From: Rhizobium sp.
Lineage (GTDB): Bacteria; Pseudomonadota; Alphaproteobacteria; Rhizobiales; Rhizobiaceae
Direction: 5' to 3'
NCBI GenBank assembly: GCA_003527225.1
Contig: DPXQ01000063.1
Coordinates: 2,001 to 7,010 of the forward strand
Length of the DNA: 5,010 nt
The first letter of the stretch is position 1; every line of letters begins with the position of its first letter. This document shows, in pieces, positions 1 through 5,010 of this stretch. The notes beneath the pieces were generated by a model. It worked only from the letters and a program-made list of their open reading frames with translations. It had not been told where the DNA came from and did not search any database. Position numbers and translations under genes: made by a program.

Positions 1-383
1 AGCGTCTCGACGACCTTGCTTTCGTCGGCGATCACGATCATCTTTTCGGAAGCCGCCGCAACGATCTTTTCCCGCAGAAGCGCGCCGCCGCCGCCCTTGA
101 TCAGGCGCAGCCGGCCGTCCACTTCGTCGGCCCCGTCAATGGTCAGATCGAGCTGCGGCAGTTCGTCGAGCGACTTCAGCGGCACGCCGAGTTCGAGGCA
201 CAGGCGCGCGGTGCGCTCCGACGTCGGCACGCCTTCGACCTTGAGGCCGCCTGCCACCTTTTCCGCCAGAAGCCGGACGAACTCCTCCGCGGTAGAACCG
301 GTGCCGATGCCGAGACGCATTCCGTCCTCGACATGCTCCAAAGCCGCTGCCGCAGCCTTTATCTTCATTTCGCGGGCGTCCAT
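1..383 (-). CDS. rpiA: Ribose-5-phosphate isomerase A, N-terminal part (runs off the left edge)
   Basis: RpiA interconverts ribose 5-phosphate and ribulose 5-phosphate in the cytoplasmic non-oxidative pentose phosphate pathway. The first 127 residues are visible; the family is usually about 220-235 residues, so roughly the C-terminal 100 lie beyond position 1. Three family signatures are readable. The phosphate-binding loop GIGTGST is at residues 25-31. DGADEVD is at residues 83-89, carrying the active-site acidic residues. [11 protein letters not shown] is at residues 96-106, with the catalytic glutamate expected at E105. The ATG at 381-383 is preceded by AGGAG (394-398) with a 10-nt spacer, which supports this start. 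The gene is divergent from gph across 155 bp. A 169-residue open frame on the opposite strand (16-525) is a shadow. Assignment is from motifs and is close to certain. Confidence 0.96.
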   Translation of the reverse strand, partial: MDAREMKIKAAAAALEHVEDGMRLGIGTGSTAEEFVRLLAEKVAGGLKVEGVPTSERTARLCLELGVPLKSLDELPQLDLTIDGADEVDGRLRLIKGGGGALLREKIVAAASEKMIVIADESKVVET

Positions 384-393
384 GCGCCAAGAG

Positions 394-398
394 CTCCT
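394..398 (-). promoter_or_regulatory. Ribosome binding site of rpiA
   Basis: Reading the minus strand, AGGAG lies 10 nt upstream of the rpiA ATG at 383. It is a good match to the anti-Shine-Dalgarno sequence and fixes the rpiA start. Confidence 0.7.
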
Positions 399-432
399 GT
401 CCGTTTCGTCGACAGCTGTTTACACGCCTCGC

Positions 433-485
433 CGGGCAAACGAAAGCCCCTTTCCGATACCGCTGTATCGGTTGCCTTTTGCCCG
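433..485. repeat. Nested inverted repeat in the rpiA/gph divergent intergenic region
   Basis: Two perfect inverted repeats sit one inside the other. The outer arms are CGGGCAAA (433-440) and TTTGCCCG (478-485). The inner arms are CCGATAC (454-460) and GTATCGG (465-471) around a 4-nt loop CGCT. It lies near the middle of the 155-bp region separating the divergent rpiA and gph starts, so it could be an operator for a dimeric regulator, a transcribed hairpin in one leader, or a transcription barrier between the two promoters. The plus strand after the inner stem is T-rich (TTGCCTTTT), which is only weakly terminator-like. The arms are seen directly; the function is inference. Confidence 0.6.
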
Positions 486-533
486 CATTTCGCCTACCCG
501 GCTAGTGCGATCCCGCATTCCCTGAGCAGTGAC

Positions 534-537
534 GGAG
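534..537 (+). promoter_or_regulatory. Ribosome binding site that questions the gph start
   Basis: GGAG at 534-537 is the only good Shine-Dalgarno candidate ahead of gph. It is separated from the ATG at 539 by a single base, too close for normal initiation. It is 7 nt from the in-frame TTG at 545, which is an ideal spacing. It therefore favours TTG 545 as the true start, giving a protein two residues shorter. Confidence 0.5.
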
Positions 538-538
538 T

Positions 539-1219
539 ATGCCCTTGAAAGCCCCCACGATCGTCTTCGACCTCGACGGCACGCTCGTCGACACGGCGCC
601 AGACCTGGTCGCCAGCCTCAACCATACGATCGCCGTCGCCGACCTGCCGCCGGTGGGCTACGAGGATCTCACCCATCTGGTTGGCCAGGGCGCCCGCGCC
701 ATGATCGCCCGTGCCTTCGCGCTGCGCGGTGCGCCGCTCGCGGATGAAGACCTGCAGCCGCTGCTCGATCGCTTCATCGCCCATTACATGGCGGGAATGC
801 CTGGGGAAAGCCGGCCCTATCCGGGCCTCGTCGACGCCCTGGAACGCTTGCGCGAGGCCGGCTTCCGGCTCGCCGTCTGCACCAACAAGATGGAATCGCT
901 GGCCTTGCCACTGATCGAGAAGCTGGGGCTCACCCACCATTTTTCGGCCATTGCCGGCGGCGACACCTTCACCGTGCGTAAGCCCGATCCGGGCCACATA
1001 ACCGCGACCATCGAGCGGGCCGGCGGCGATCCGCGCCTGGCCGTGATGGTCGGAGACAGCGTCAACGACATCCTTGCCGCTCGCAATGCCGGCATCCCCT
1101 CCATCGTCGTGCCGTTCGGCTATTCGGATGTTCCCATCGCCGAGCTCGGAGCCGACTGGCAGATCGATCACTTCGACGAACTGACGCCGGACCTGCTCGC
1201 GCAATTGCTGCGGAAATGA
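539..1219 (+). CDS. gph: Phosphoglycolate phosphatase, HAD superfamily
   Basis: Gph hydrolyses 2-phosphoglycolate to glycolate and phosphate, removing a product of DNA 3'-end repair (and of Rubisco oxygenation where present). It is a cytoplasmic, Mg-dependent enzyme. The 226 residues match the normal length for the family, and all four HAD motifs are present. Motif I is DLDGT with nucleophile D11 and acid/base D13. Motif II is T115 in VCTNK. Motif III is K148 in RKPD. Motif IV is GDSVND with D173 and D177. The helical cap lies between motifs I and II (about residues 18-90), as in subfamily IA. The sequence from DLDGTLVDTAPDL onward is typical of Gph rather than of other HAD phosphatases, though substrate cannot be proved from motifs. 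ATG 539 is listed as the start, but GGAG spacing favours the in-frame TTG at 545. The gene is divergent from rpiA and convergent with the L,D-transpeptidase gene. Confidence 0.93.
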   Translation: MPLKAPTIVFDLDGTLVDTAPDLVASLNHTIAVADLPPVGYEDLTHLVGQGARAMIARAFALRGAPLADEDLQPLLDRFIAHYMAGMPGESRPYPGLVDALERLREAGFRLAVCTNKMESLALPLIEKLGLTHHFSAIAGGDTFTVRKPDPGHITATIERAGGDPRLAVMVGDSVNDILAARNAGIPSIVVPFGYSDVPIAELGADWQIDHFDELTPDLLAQLLRK

Positions 1220-1244
1220 AAAAGGCGGGTCATCCACCCGCCTT
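1219..1244 (-). terminator. Intrinsic terminator between convergent gph and L,D-transpeptidase genes
   Basis: A perfect 9-bp inverted repeat, AAGGCGGGT (1222-1230) and ACCCGCCTT (1236-1244), encloses a 5-nt loop CATCC. On the minus strand the stem is followed directly by a run of five T (complement of 1219-1223), a classical Rho-independent terminator for the L,D-transpeptidase transcript, whose stop codon lies 8 nt upstream of the stem. On the plus strand it starts 2 nt after the gph stop, but the trailing sequence TTCGTC is only weakly T-rich, so it should be less efficient for gph. It probably serves both genes. Confidence 0.85.
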
Positions 1245-1252
1245 CGTCATCG

Positions 1253-3145
1253 TCAGCCGCGCGGGGCGCGGGCGTCGCTGGTCGCCTTGAAGGCCTTGCG
1301 GGTCGCCTCATCCCGGTCATACACGTCTTCGAAATAATCGATTCCGCCGTCCTTGTTCGGCCAGGCGGTGAAATAGGAAACATAGACCGGGATCTTCTGC
1401 GGCACCTGAACCGCGCGGTTCTGCCCGGACGCGATCTGCTTGGCGATCTCGGCCGTCGTCGTGCCCATCACCGCCGCCGCCATGACGCGCGGTTCGGCCA
1501 GACGAACACAACCATGGCTGAGCGCCCGCATGTCGCGCTGGAAGAAGCTCTTCGACGGCGTGTCGTGCATGTAGATCGCATGGCTGTTGGGAAACAGGAT
1601 CTTCAGCTCGCCCAGCGCATTGTCACCACCGGGCGGCTGGCGCACATCGACACTGTGGGTGGTGTTCCAGTCGACCTGCGTCGAGGAAACCTTGCGACCG
1701 CCATAGCTCACCTCATAGCCGAGGCGATCGAGATAGGACGGATCGCGGCGCAGCTTCGGCAGCATCTCGTTGACGATGATCGACTTCGGCACGCCCCAGT
1801 AGGGGTTGAACTCCACCGTCTCGATCTGGTCCTGGAAGAAATAGGTCTGGTTCGACTTGGAACCGACGACCACCCGCATCGCCAGTTGCTCGCGGCCCTC
1901 GTTGACGAAATAGGCGGTATAGGACGGCTGATTGATGAAGACATAGCGCTGTCCCAGATCATCCGGCAGCCAGCGGATCTGTTCCATGGCGACGATCAGC
2001 TTGTCGATCTTCTCGGCATTGCTGTGGCCGGTCAGCGCCCGGATGGTCGCCCGCCCGACGACGCCATCCGGCTTCAAACCCTTTTCCTTCTGGAAGGCCT
2101 CGACGACGGCGACGAGGTCGGGCGTGTAGTCCGGCGTGCCCGCATAGCCCGCAAGCGCTGCGGCATGCTCGGCCTTGAGCGCATCCGACCCTTCGGCCTT
2201 AATGGCTGCGAGGATGTTAGCGAGTTCGGCATTGCTCTGGCCGGGCTTCAACAACGTGCCCGGAGCAATCTCGACCCGAGCCCCGGCCTGGCTGTCGGCG
2301 GCACGCAAGCGGGCGAGTTCCGCCGCCATGGCCTTGAACTGCGCATTGTCGGGATCGCGCGAGCGGAGATAGGCGGCAACGTCCGGGCTCAGCCGCAGCA
2401 TGTTGAGCACCGGCTTCAGGTTGACCGGCTTGCGCTTAAAGTCGTGATAGCCGGAAATCTTGTTCGGATCGATCCGCCCCCGCTCCGTGTCGGCGACATA
2501 GGAGAGCAGCTTTGCCGACAGTGCTACCTCGAAACTAGCGAGATCCCGGGCAAGCCTGTCGGGGTCGGCCGGATCGACCGCCTCCGCCGGCAGCGGCACG
2601 GCATAGTCCTCGGGAGCGAGGCCGACCGCGTCGGCAGCGGCGAGACCGTCAAGCGCCTGGCGCGCCCGCTCGGTCAGGCCGGCCTCGGTAACCCAGATAA
2701 GCGGCTTATTGTCCGCATAATAGCCCTCGACGGCCTTCGCCATCTCGTCCGTGGCGCGCACACCGGTGTCGGCGAGGAAACGGCGCACCTGCGGTTGGTC
2801 GCTGGCGACGGACGGGGTCGCGGCATCAAGCCCCGTGGGAGCGGGCACGGCGGGTGCGGTCGGTGCGACCGGCGCCTTGATCGCGATCGCCCGCGTCGCT
2901 TCGGGCTTGTAGGTGTAATAACGCGGACCGGCGACCTTCGGCAGCGGCTCGGGATCGCCCATCTCCAGCCCGCCCCGCGCCTGGGGCTCGAGGATGGAGC
3001 GCAGTCCGGGCCTCTCGCTGGATCTGCCCGGCCCGCCGCGCAGGAGGTCGAGAAGCGTGGCCGCCTCGGCCGCCGGGGGCAAGGCCGAGAAGGCCGTTAT
3101 CGCGGCAAGCGCTGTCGTTGCCGCGATCCTGATGTAATTGGTCAT
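1253..3145 (-). CDS. Secreted murein L,D-transpeptidase, YcbB/LdtD type
   Basis: The product is predicted to form 3-3 (meso-DAP to meso-DAP) cross-links in periplasmic peptidoglycan, a beta-lactam-tolerant linkage. The protein has 630 residues. Residues 1-28 form a signal peptide with an alanine-rich core ending AEA before the predicted cut. A proline/alanine-rich linker lies at about 90-105. A helical scaffold region of the YcbB type spans about 120-330. A peptidoglycan-binding domain follows at about 342-371, including AFQKEKGLKPDGVVG. The YkuD catalytic domain covers about 400-574; it has H527 in YMHDTP and the SHGCVRL signature with catalytic C546, preceded by H544. The C-terminal tail is typical of this family. 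The length fits YcbB-like enzymes (about 600 residues). ATG 3145 is chosen because the signal peptide begins there and GGAG lies 11 nt upstream; a TTG 13 codons upstream (3184) has no ribosome binding site. It is convergent with gph and lies downstream of acr3 on the same strand. Confidence 0.93.
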   Translation of the reverse strand: MTNYIRIAATTALAAITAFSALPPAAEAATLLDLLRGGPGRSSERPGLRSILEPQARGGLEMGDPEPLPKVAGPRYYTYKPEATRAIAIKAPVAPTAPAVPAPTGLDAATPSVASDQPQVRRFLADTGVRATDEMAKAVEGYYADNKPLIWVTEAGLTERARQALDGLAAADAVGLAPEDYAVPLPAEAVDPADPDRLARDLASFEVALSAKLLSYVADTERGRIDPNKISGYHDFKRKPVNLKPVLNMLRLSPDVAAYLRSRDPDNAQFKAMAAELARLRAADSQAGARVEIAPGTLLKPGQSNAELANILAAIKAEGSDALKAEHAAALAGYAGTPDYTPDLVAVVEAFQKEKGLKPDGVVGRATIRALTGHSNAEKIDKLIVAMEQIRWLPDDLGQRYVFINQPSYTAYFVNEGREQLAMRVVVGSKSNQTYFFQDQIETVEFNPYWGVPKSIIVNEMLPKLRRDPSYLDRLGYEVSYGGRKVSSTQVDWNTTHSVDVRQPPGGDNALGELKILFPNSHAIYMHDTPSKSFFQRDMRALSHGCVRLAEPRVMAAAVMGTTTAEIAKQIASGQNRAVQVPQKIPVYVSYFTAWPNKDGGIDYFEDVYDRDEATRKAFKATSDARAPRG

Positions 3146-3156
3146 TCCTGCACTCG

Positions 3157-3160
3157 CTCC
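3157..3160 (-). promoter_or_regulatory. Ribosome binding site of the L,D-transpeptidase gene
   Basis: Reading the minus strand, GGAG is 11 nt upstream of ATG 3145. A second AGGA touches the ATG directly and is too close to function. GGAG supports ATG 3145 over the upstream TTG at 3184. Confidence 0.45.
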
Positions 3161-3344
3161 AGCTCTGTCGTCGCGAAGCGGCAACCGGGAGGCTGCCGCC
3201 GTTCATGGCGCGGTTCACTAGCCGATAGGCATATCATTGAAAAGTTCTCGCCGCTTCGCCCGTGGCGCCGGCCCGTTTCAATTTTGCGTGAATCCGCGAC
3301 GTCCGGCGCACCGGCACATCCGCGGACTTTAATGAAAACACAAG

Positions 3345-3360
3345 TTAAATTTTCCCTAAC
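3345..3360. promoter_or_regulatory. Possible CtrA binding site upstream of the L,D-transpeptidase gene
   Basis: The plus strand reads TTAA, seven bases, then CTAAC. This is one mismatch from the alphaproteobacterial CtrA consensus TTAA-N7-TTAAC. A further TTAA half-site occurs at 3329-3332, but at the wrong spacing (12 bp) to pair with it. The site lies about 200 bp upstream of the transpeptidase ATG. CtrA controls cell-cycle and envelope genes in this group, so the link is plausible, but short AT-rich motifs also arise by chance. Confidence 0.35.
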
Positions 3361-3393
3361 CGCAAGCCACATGGCTGTGGACGGGGCGCGAAT

Positions 3394-3448
3394 GGCCGTG
3401 TGGCAGCGCGCGCATTTAGGCCGGCCGCGTGCCAAATATGACACGGCC
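3394..3448. repeat. GC-rich nested inverted repeat downstream of acr3
   Basis: Outer arms GGCCGTGT (3394-3401) and ACACGGCC (3441-3448) are perfect 8-bp complements. Just inside, TGGCA (3401-3405, sharing its first base with the outer arm) can pair with TGCCA (3430-3434), and the centre includes the palindromes GCGCGCGC (3407-3414) and GGCCGGCC (3419-3426). The structure begins about 27 nt after the acr3 stop on the minus strand. It could stabilise or help end the ars mRNA, but no T-run follows, so it is not a standard intrinsic terminator. Confidence 0.4.
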
Positions 3449-3474
3449 GACAGAGGCCGGGCGGGCCGAACGCA

Positions 3475-4521
3475 TCAGGCCGGAAAATAGCGCCGCGTCC
3501 TGTTGGCGACCGCCACGAGCGCCAGCATCGCCGGCACCTCGACGAGAACGCCGACGACCGTGGCCAGCGCCGCCCCGGAATGCAATCCGAACAGGCTGAT
3601 CGCGACGGCGACGGCCAGTTCGAAGAAGTTGGACGTGCCGATCAGCGCCGCCGGCGCGGCGACATTGTGCGGCAGCCGCCAGAGATAGGACCAGCCATAG
3701 GCGATGACGAAGATCAGCAGATTCTGCAGCAGGAGCGGTATGGCGATCAGCACGATCACCAGCGGCGAGGCAACGATCGTCTGGGCCTGAAACCCGAACA
3801 GAAGCACGACGGTCGCCAGCAGCCCGACGATGGAGAAAGGCTTGAGGGCGGCCGTAAACCCGGCCACGGCCACCCCGTCGTGGCGCGCGTCGAGCCGCCG
3901 ACGGGTCAGATAACCTGCCAAGAGCGGGATCACGACATAAAGGATGACGGAGAGCAGCAGCGTTTCCCAGGGCACCACGACTTCCGTGACGCCGAGCAGG
4001 AAGGCGGCGATTGGCGCGAAGGCGACAACCATCACCAGATCGTTGATCGACACCTGAACGAGCGTATAGTTCGCGTCGCCCCTGACCAGTTGGCTCCACA
4101 CGAACACCATGGCCGTGCAGGGTGCTACGCCGAGCAGGATCATGCCGGCAATGTATTCCTTGGCATCTTCCGGCGAAACGAGCCCGGCAAAGACATATTC
4201 GAAGAACAGAACGCCGAGAATGGCCATGGTGAAGGGTTTGATCAGCCAGTTGACCACGAGCGTCACGCACAGCCCCTTGGGTTTACGCCCGACATCCTTC
4301 AAAGAGGCGAAGTCTATGCTGACCATCATCGGGTAGATCATCACCCATATCAGCACCGCGACGACCAGGTTGACGCTGGCATATTCGATCGCCGCGACAG
4401 CCTGGAACAAGCCGGAGAAGGACAAGCCGAGGCCGACGCCGGCCGCGATGCAAAGCGCGACCCAAATCGACAGATAACGCTCGAAAAAGCCGAGCGGGGA
4501 CGGAGACGAAGTCGAGGACAT
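3475..4521 (-). CDS. arsB: ACR3-family arsenite efflux permease
   Basis: This inner-membrane transporter exports arsenite (and in some members antimonite) made by arsenate reductase, using the proton-motive force. It belongs to the ACR3 (bile acid/arsenite/riboflavin transporter) superfamily and is unrelated to the E. coli ArsB antiporter, although the name arsB is often used. The protein has 348 residues, normal for ACR3. About ten hydrophobic segments run from residue 16 to 340, after a short Ser-rich cytoplasmic N-terminus. The conserved cysteine of the fourth helix is C135 in [15 protein letters not shown], and the conserved glutamate of the last helix is E328 in LVEVPAM; both are known to be needed for transport in the family. 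[13 protein letters not shown] (295-307) is also typical. The ATG at 4521 lacks a clear Shine-Dalgarno sequence, and the gene follows arsC by 48 nt, so it is probably co-transcribed with it. Confidence 0.94.
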   Translation of the reverse strand: MSSTSSPSPLGFFERYLSIWVALCIAAGVGLGLSFSGLFQAVAAIEYASVNLVVAVLIWVMIYPMMVSIDFASLKDVGRKPKGLCVTLVVNWLIKPFTMAILGVLFFEYVFAGLVSPEDAKEYIAGMILLGVAPCTAMVFVWSQLVRGDANYTLVQVSINDLVMVVAFAPIAAFLLGVTEVVVPWETLLLSVILYVVIPLLAGYLTRRRLDARHDGVAVAGFTAALKPFSIVGLLATVVLLFGFQAQTIVASPLVIVLIAIPLLLQNLLIFVIAYGWSYLWRLPHNVAAPAALIGTSNFFELAVAVAISLFGLHSGAALATVVGVLVEVPAMLALVAVANRTRRYFPA

Positions 4522-4551
4522 GAAAATACGCCGATCGTTGACAGGAATGGT

Positions 4552-4566
4552 GCGCGACAGCCGCGC
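4552..4566. repeat. Small stem-loop in the arsC-acr3 gap
   Basis: GCGCG (4552-4556) and CGCGC (4562-4566) are perfect complements around a 5-nt loop, just after the arsC stop codon on the minus strand. Five G/C pairs could form a stable small hairpin in the operon mRNA. No T-run follows on the minus strand, so it should not terminate before acr3. It may simply reflect high GC content. Confidence 0.3.
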
Positions 4567-4569
4567 CTT

Positions 4570-5010
4570 TTAGGATTTACCGATCTCGCTCACCCGCTTC
4601 TGCAGCGCGAGCCGGTCAAGGCTGGCGATCGGCAGGTTGACGAAAATGGAGATCCGGTTGCCCAGCATCCGGTAGGCGTCGGCAAACGCCAGCGCCTTCT
4701 CCGTCTCGGTTCCCTCCAAGGCTGCAGGGTCCGGCACGCCCCAATGGGCCGTCATCGGCTGGCCCGGCCAGACCGGACAAGCCTCGGCGGCGGCCGAATC
4801 GCAAACCGTGAAGACGAAATCCATCTTCGGCGCACCGGGCACGGCAAACTCGTCCCAGCTTTTGGAACGCAGGCCGGACGTGTCATAATTGCTACGCTTC
4901 AGCAGATCGATCGCCATCGGGTGAACCTCACCCTTGGGATGCGAGCCGGCGGAATAGGCTGTGAACCGCCCCCGCCCCTCACGATTGAGGCAGGATTCGG
5001 CCAGAATCGA
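4570..5010 (-). CDS. arsC: Arsenate reductase, thioredoxin-coupled low-molecular-weight phosphatase type (N-terminus beyond the right edge)
   Basis: ArsC reduces cytoplasmic arsenate to arsenite, which the adjacent ACR3 permease exports. The frame stays open to the window edge, giving 146 visible residues that begin SILAES, the stretch directly after the CX5R phosphate-binding loop in this family. The loop with the nucleophilic cysteine is thus just outside, and only about 15-20 residues are missing. Visible family features are YSAGSHPKGEVHP (fragment 19-31), FTVCDSAAAEACPVWPG (67-83) with C70 and C78 as candidate resolving cysteines of the disulfide relay, and the strongly conserved PMTAHWGVPDP (85-95). 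This separates it from the glutaredoxin-type ArsC of E. coli. Starting at the internal ATG (4917) would remove the conserved AGSHP region, so that start is wrong. acr3 follows 48 nt downstream. An arsR regulator is expected upstream but is not visible. Confidence 0.93.
   Translation of the reverse strand, partial: SILAESCLNREGRGRFTAYSAGSHPKGEVHPMAIDLLKRSNYDTSGLRSKSWDEFAVPGAPKMDFVFTVCDSAAAEACPVWPGQPMTAHWGVPDPAALEGTETEKALAFADAYRMLGNRISIFVNLPIASLDRLALQKRVSEIGKS

Larger units (their letters stand above)
3146..3474. other. Gene-free region between acr3 and the L,D-transpeptidase gene
   Basis: These 329 bp separate two genes on the minus strand and must hold the 3' end of the ars transcript and, most likely, the promoter and leader of the L,D-transpeptidase gene. 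An AT-rich island (about 3328-3360) stands out from the GC-rich surroundings and includes a CtrA-like site. A GC-rich inverted repeat covers 3394-3448. I find no convincing sigma-70 promoter and no T-tract terminator after acr3. The 100-codon minus-strand frame at 3142-3444 does not resemble a protein I recognise; it starts with GTG, is rich in Arg and Cys, and overlaps the transpeptidase start. Confidence 0.6.

Noticed and set aside
472..500. Possible gph promoter: TTGCCT (472-477), 17-bp spacer, TACCCG (495-500)
   Set aside because: The -10 element is a poor match and the -35 overlaps the inverted repeat; not strong enough to list as a feature.
494..1237. A 247-codon minus-strand frame opposite gph
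   Set aside because: Same-register shadow of gph for the same codon-bias reason; gph has all four HAD motifs and this frame has none.
3146..3184. Upstream TTG start (3184) for the L,D-transpeptidase, adding 13 residues
   Set aside because: No ribosome binding site ahead of it, and the extension MPLRDDRAGASAG would place acidic, non-signal sequence before an otherwise normal signal peptide.
3419..3426. Isolated 8-bp palindrome GGCCGGCC as an operator
   Set aside because: Short G/C palindromes are common in DNA of this composition; it is mentioned only as part of the larger inverted repeat.
3142..3444. A 100-codon minus-strand frame in the acr3 to L,D-transpeptidase gap
   Set aside because: GTG start with no good ribosome binding site, no recognisable family, and it runs over the transpeptidase start. 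It also covers the AT island that looks regulatory.
1514..3490. A 658-codon open frame on the plus strand, antisense to the L,D-transpeptidase gene
   Set aside because: It is in exact codon register with the minus-strand gene, so its stops could arise only from TTA, CTA or TCA codons in the real gene, which are rare in this GC-rich DNA. Its translation is Arg/Gly/Asp-rich with no recognisable domain, whereas the minus strand has a signal peptide and the SHGCVRL motif.
3416..4270. A 284-codon minus-strand frame inside acr3
   Set aside because: Out-of-frame shadow on the same strand; Arg/Ala/Gly-rich and lacking membrane helices, while the acr3 frame has about ten and the conserved Cys and Glu.
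4570..4917. ArsC as a complete 115-residue protein starting at ATG 4917
   Set aside because: The same frame stays open to 5010 and encodes conserved ArsC sequence (SILAES and YSAGSHP), so the gene is longer and simply cut by the window edge.

Overview
The window is GC-rich chromosomal DNA that looks like an alphaproteobacterium of the order Hyphomicrobiales (Rhizobium, Agrobacterium, Ensifer, Shinella or a relative). This rests on protein resemblance (RpiA, Gph, a large YcbB-type L,D-transpeptidase, ACR3 and a thioredoxin-type ArsC), strong G/C bias at third codon positions, and recall that rhizobial genomes carry rpiA and gph divergently. No database search was possible, so the genus is open.

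Layout from left to right. Positions 1-383 (minus) hold the N-terminal half of rpiA, which runs off the left edge. Positions 384-538 are a short divergent intergenic region with a striking nested inverted repeat. Positions 539-1219 (plus) encode phosphoglycolate phosphatase, gph. Positions 1222-1244 form a strong hairpin terminator between the convergent gph and the next gene. Positions 1253-3145 (minus) encode a 630-residue secreted murein L,D-transpeptidase with a YkuD catalytic domain. Positions 3146-3474 have no gene; they contain an AT-rich island with a CtrA-like site and a GC-rich inverted repeat. Positions 3475-4521 (minus) encode an ACR3 arsenite efflux permease. Positions 4570-5010 (minus) encode all but the extreme N-terminus of an arsenate reductase ArsC, cut by the right edge.

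The genes fall into three functional blocks. rpiA and gph are carbon housekeeping: pentose-phosphate isomerisation and salvage of 2-phosphoglycolate. The L,D-transpeptidase makes 3-3 peptidoglycan cross-links, a major linkage in polar-growing rhizobia. arsC and acr3 form a two-step arsenic detoxification operon: arsenate is reduced to arsenite, which is then exported. The operon's upstream members lie beyond the right edge.

I see no mobile element, CRISPR array, tRNA, rRNA or novel multi-gene system here. The points most worth a second look are non-coding: the nested inverted repeat between rpiA and gph, the CtrA-like site upstream of the transpeptidase, and the start codon of gph.
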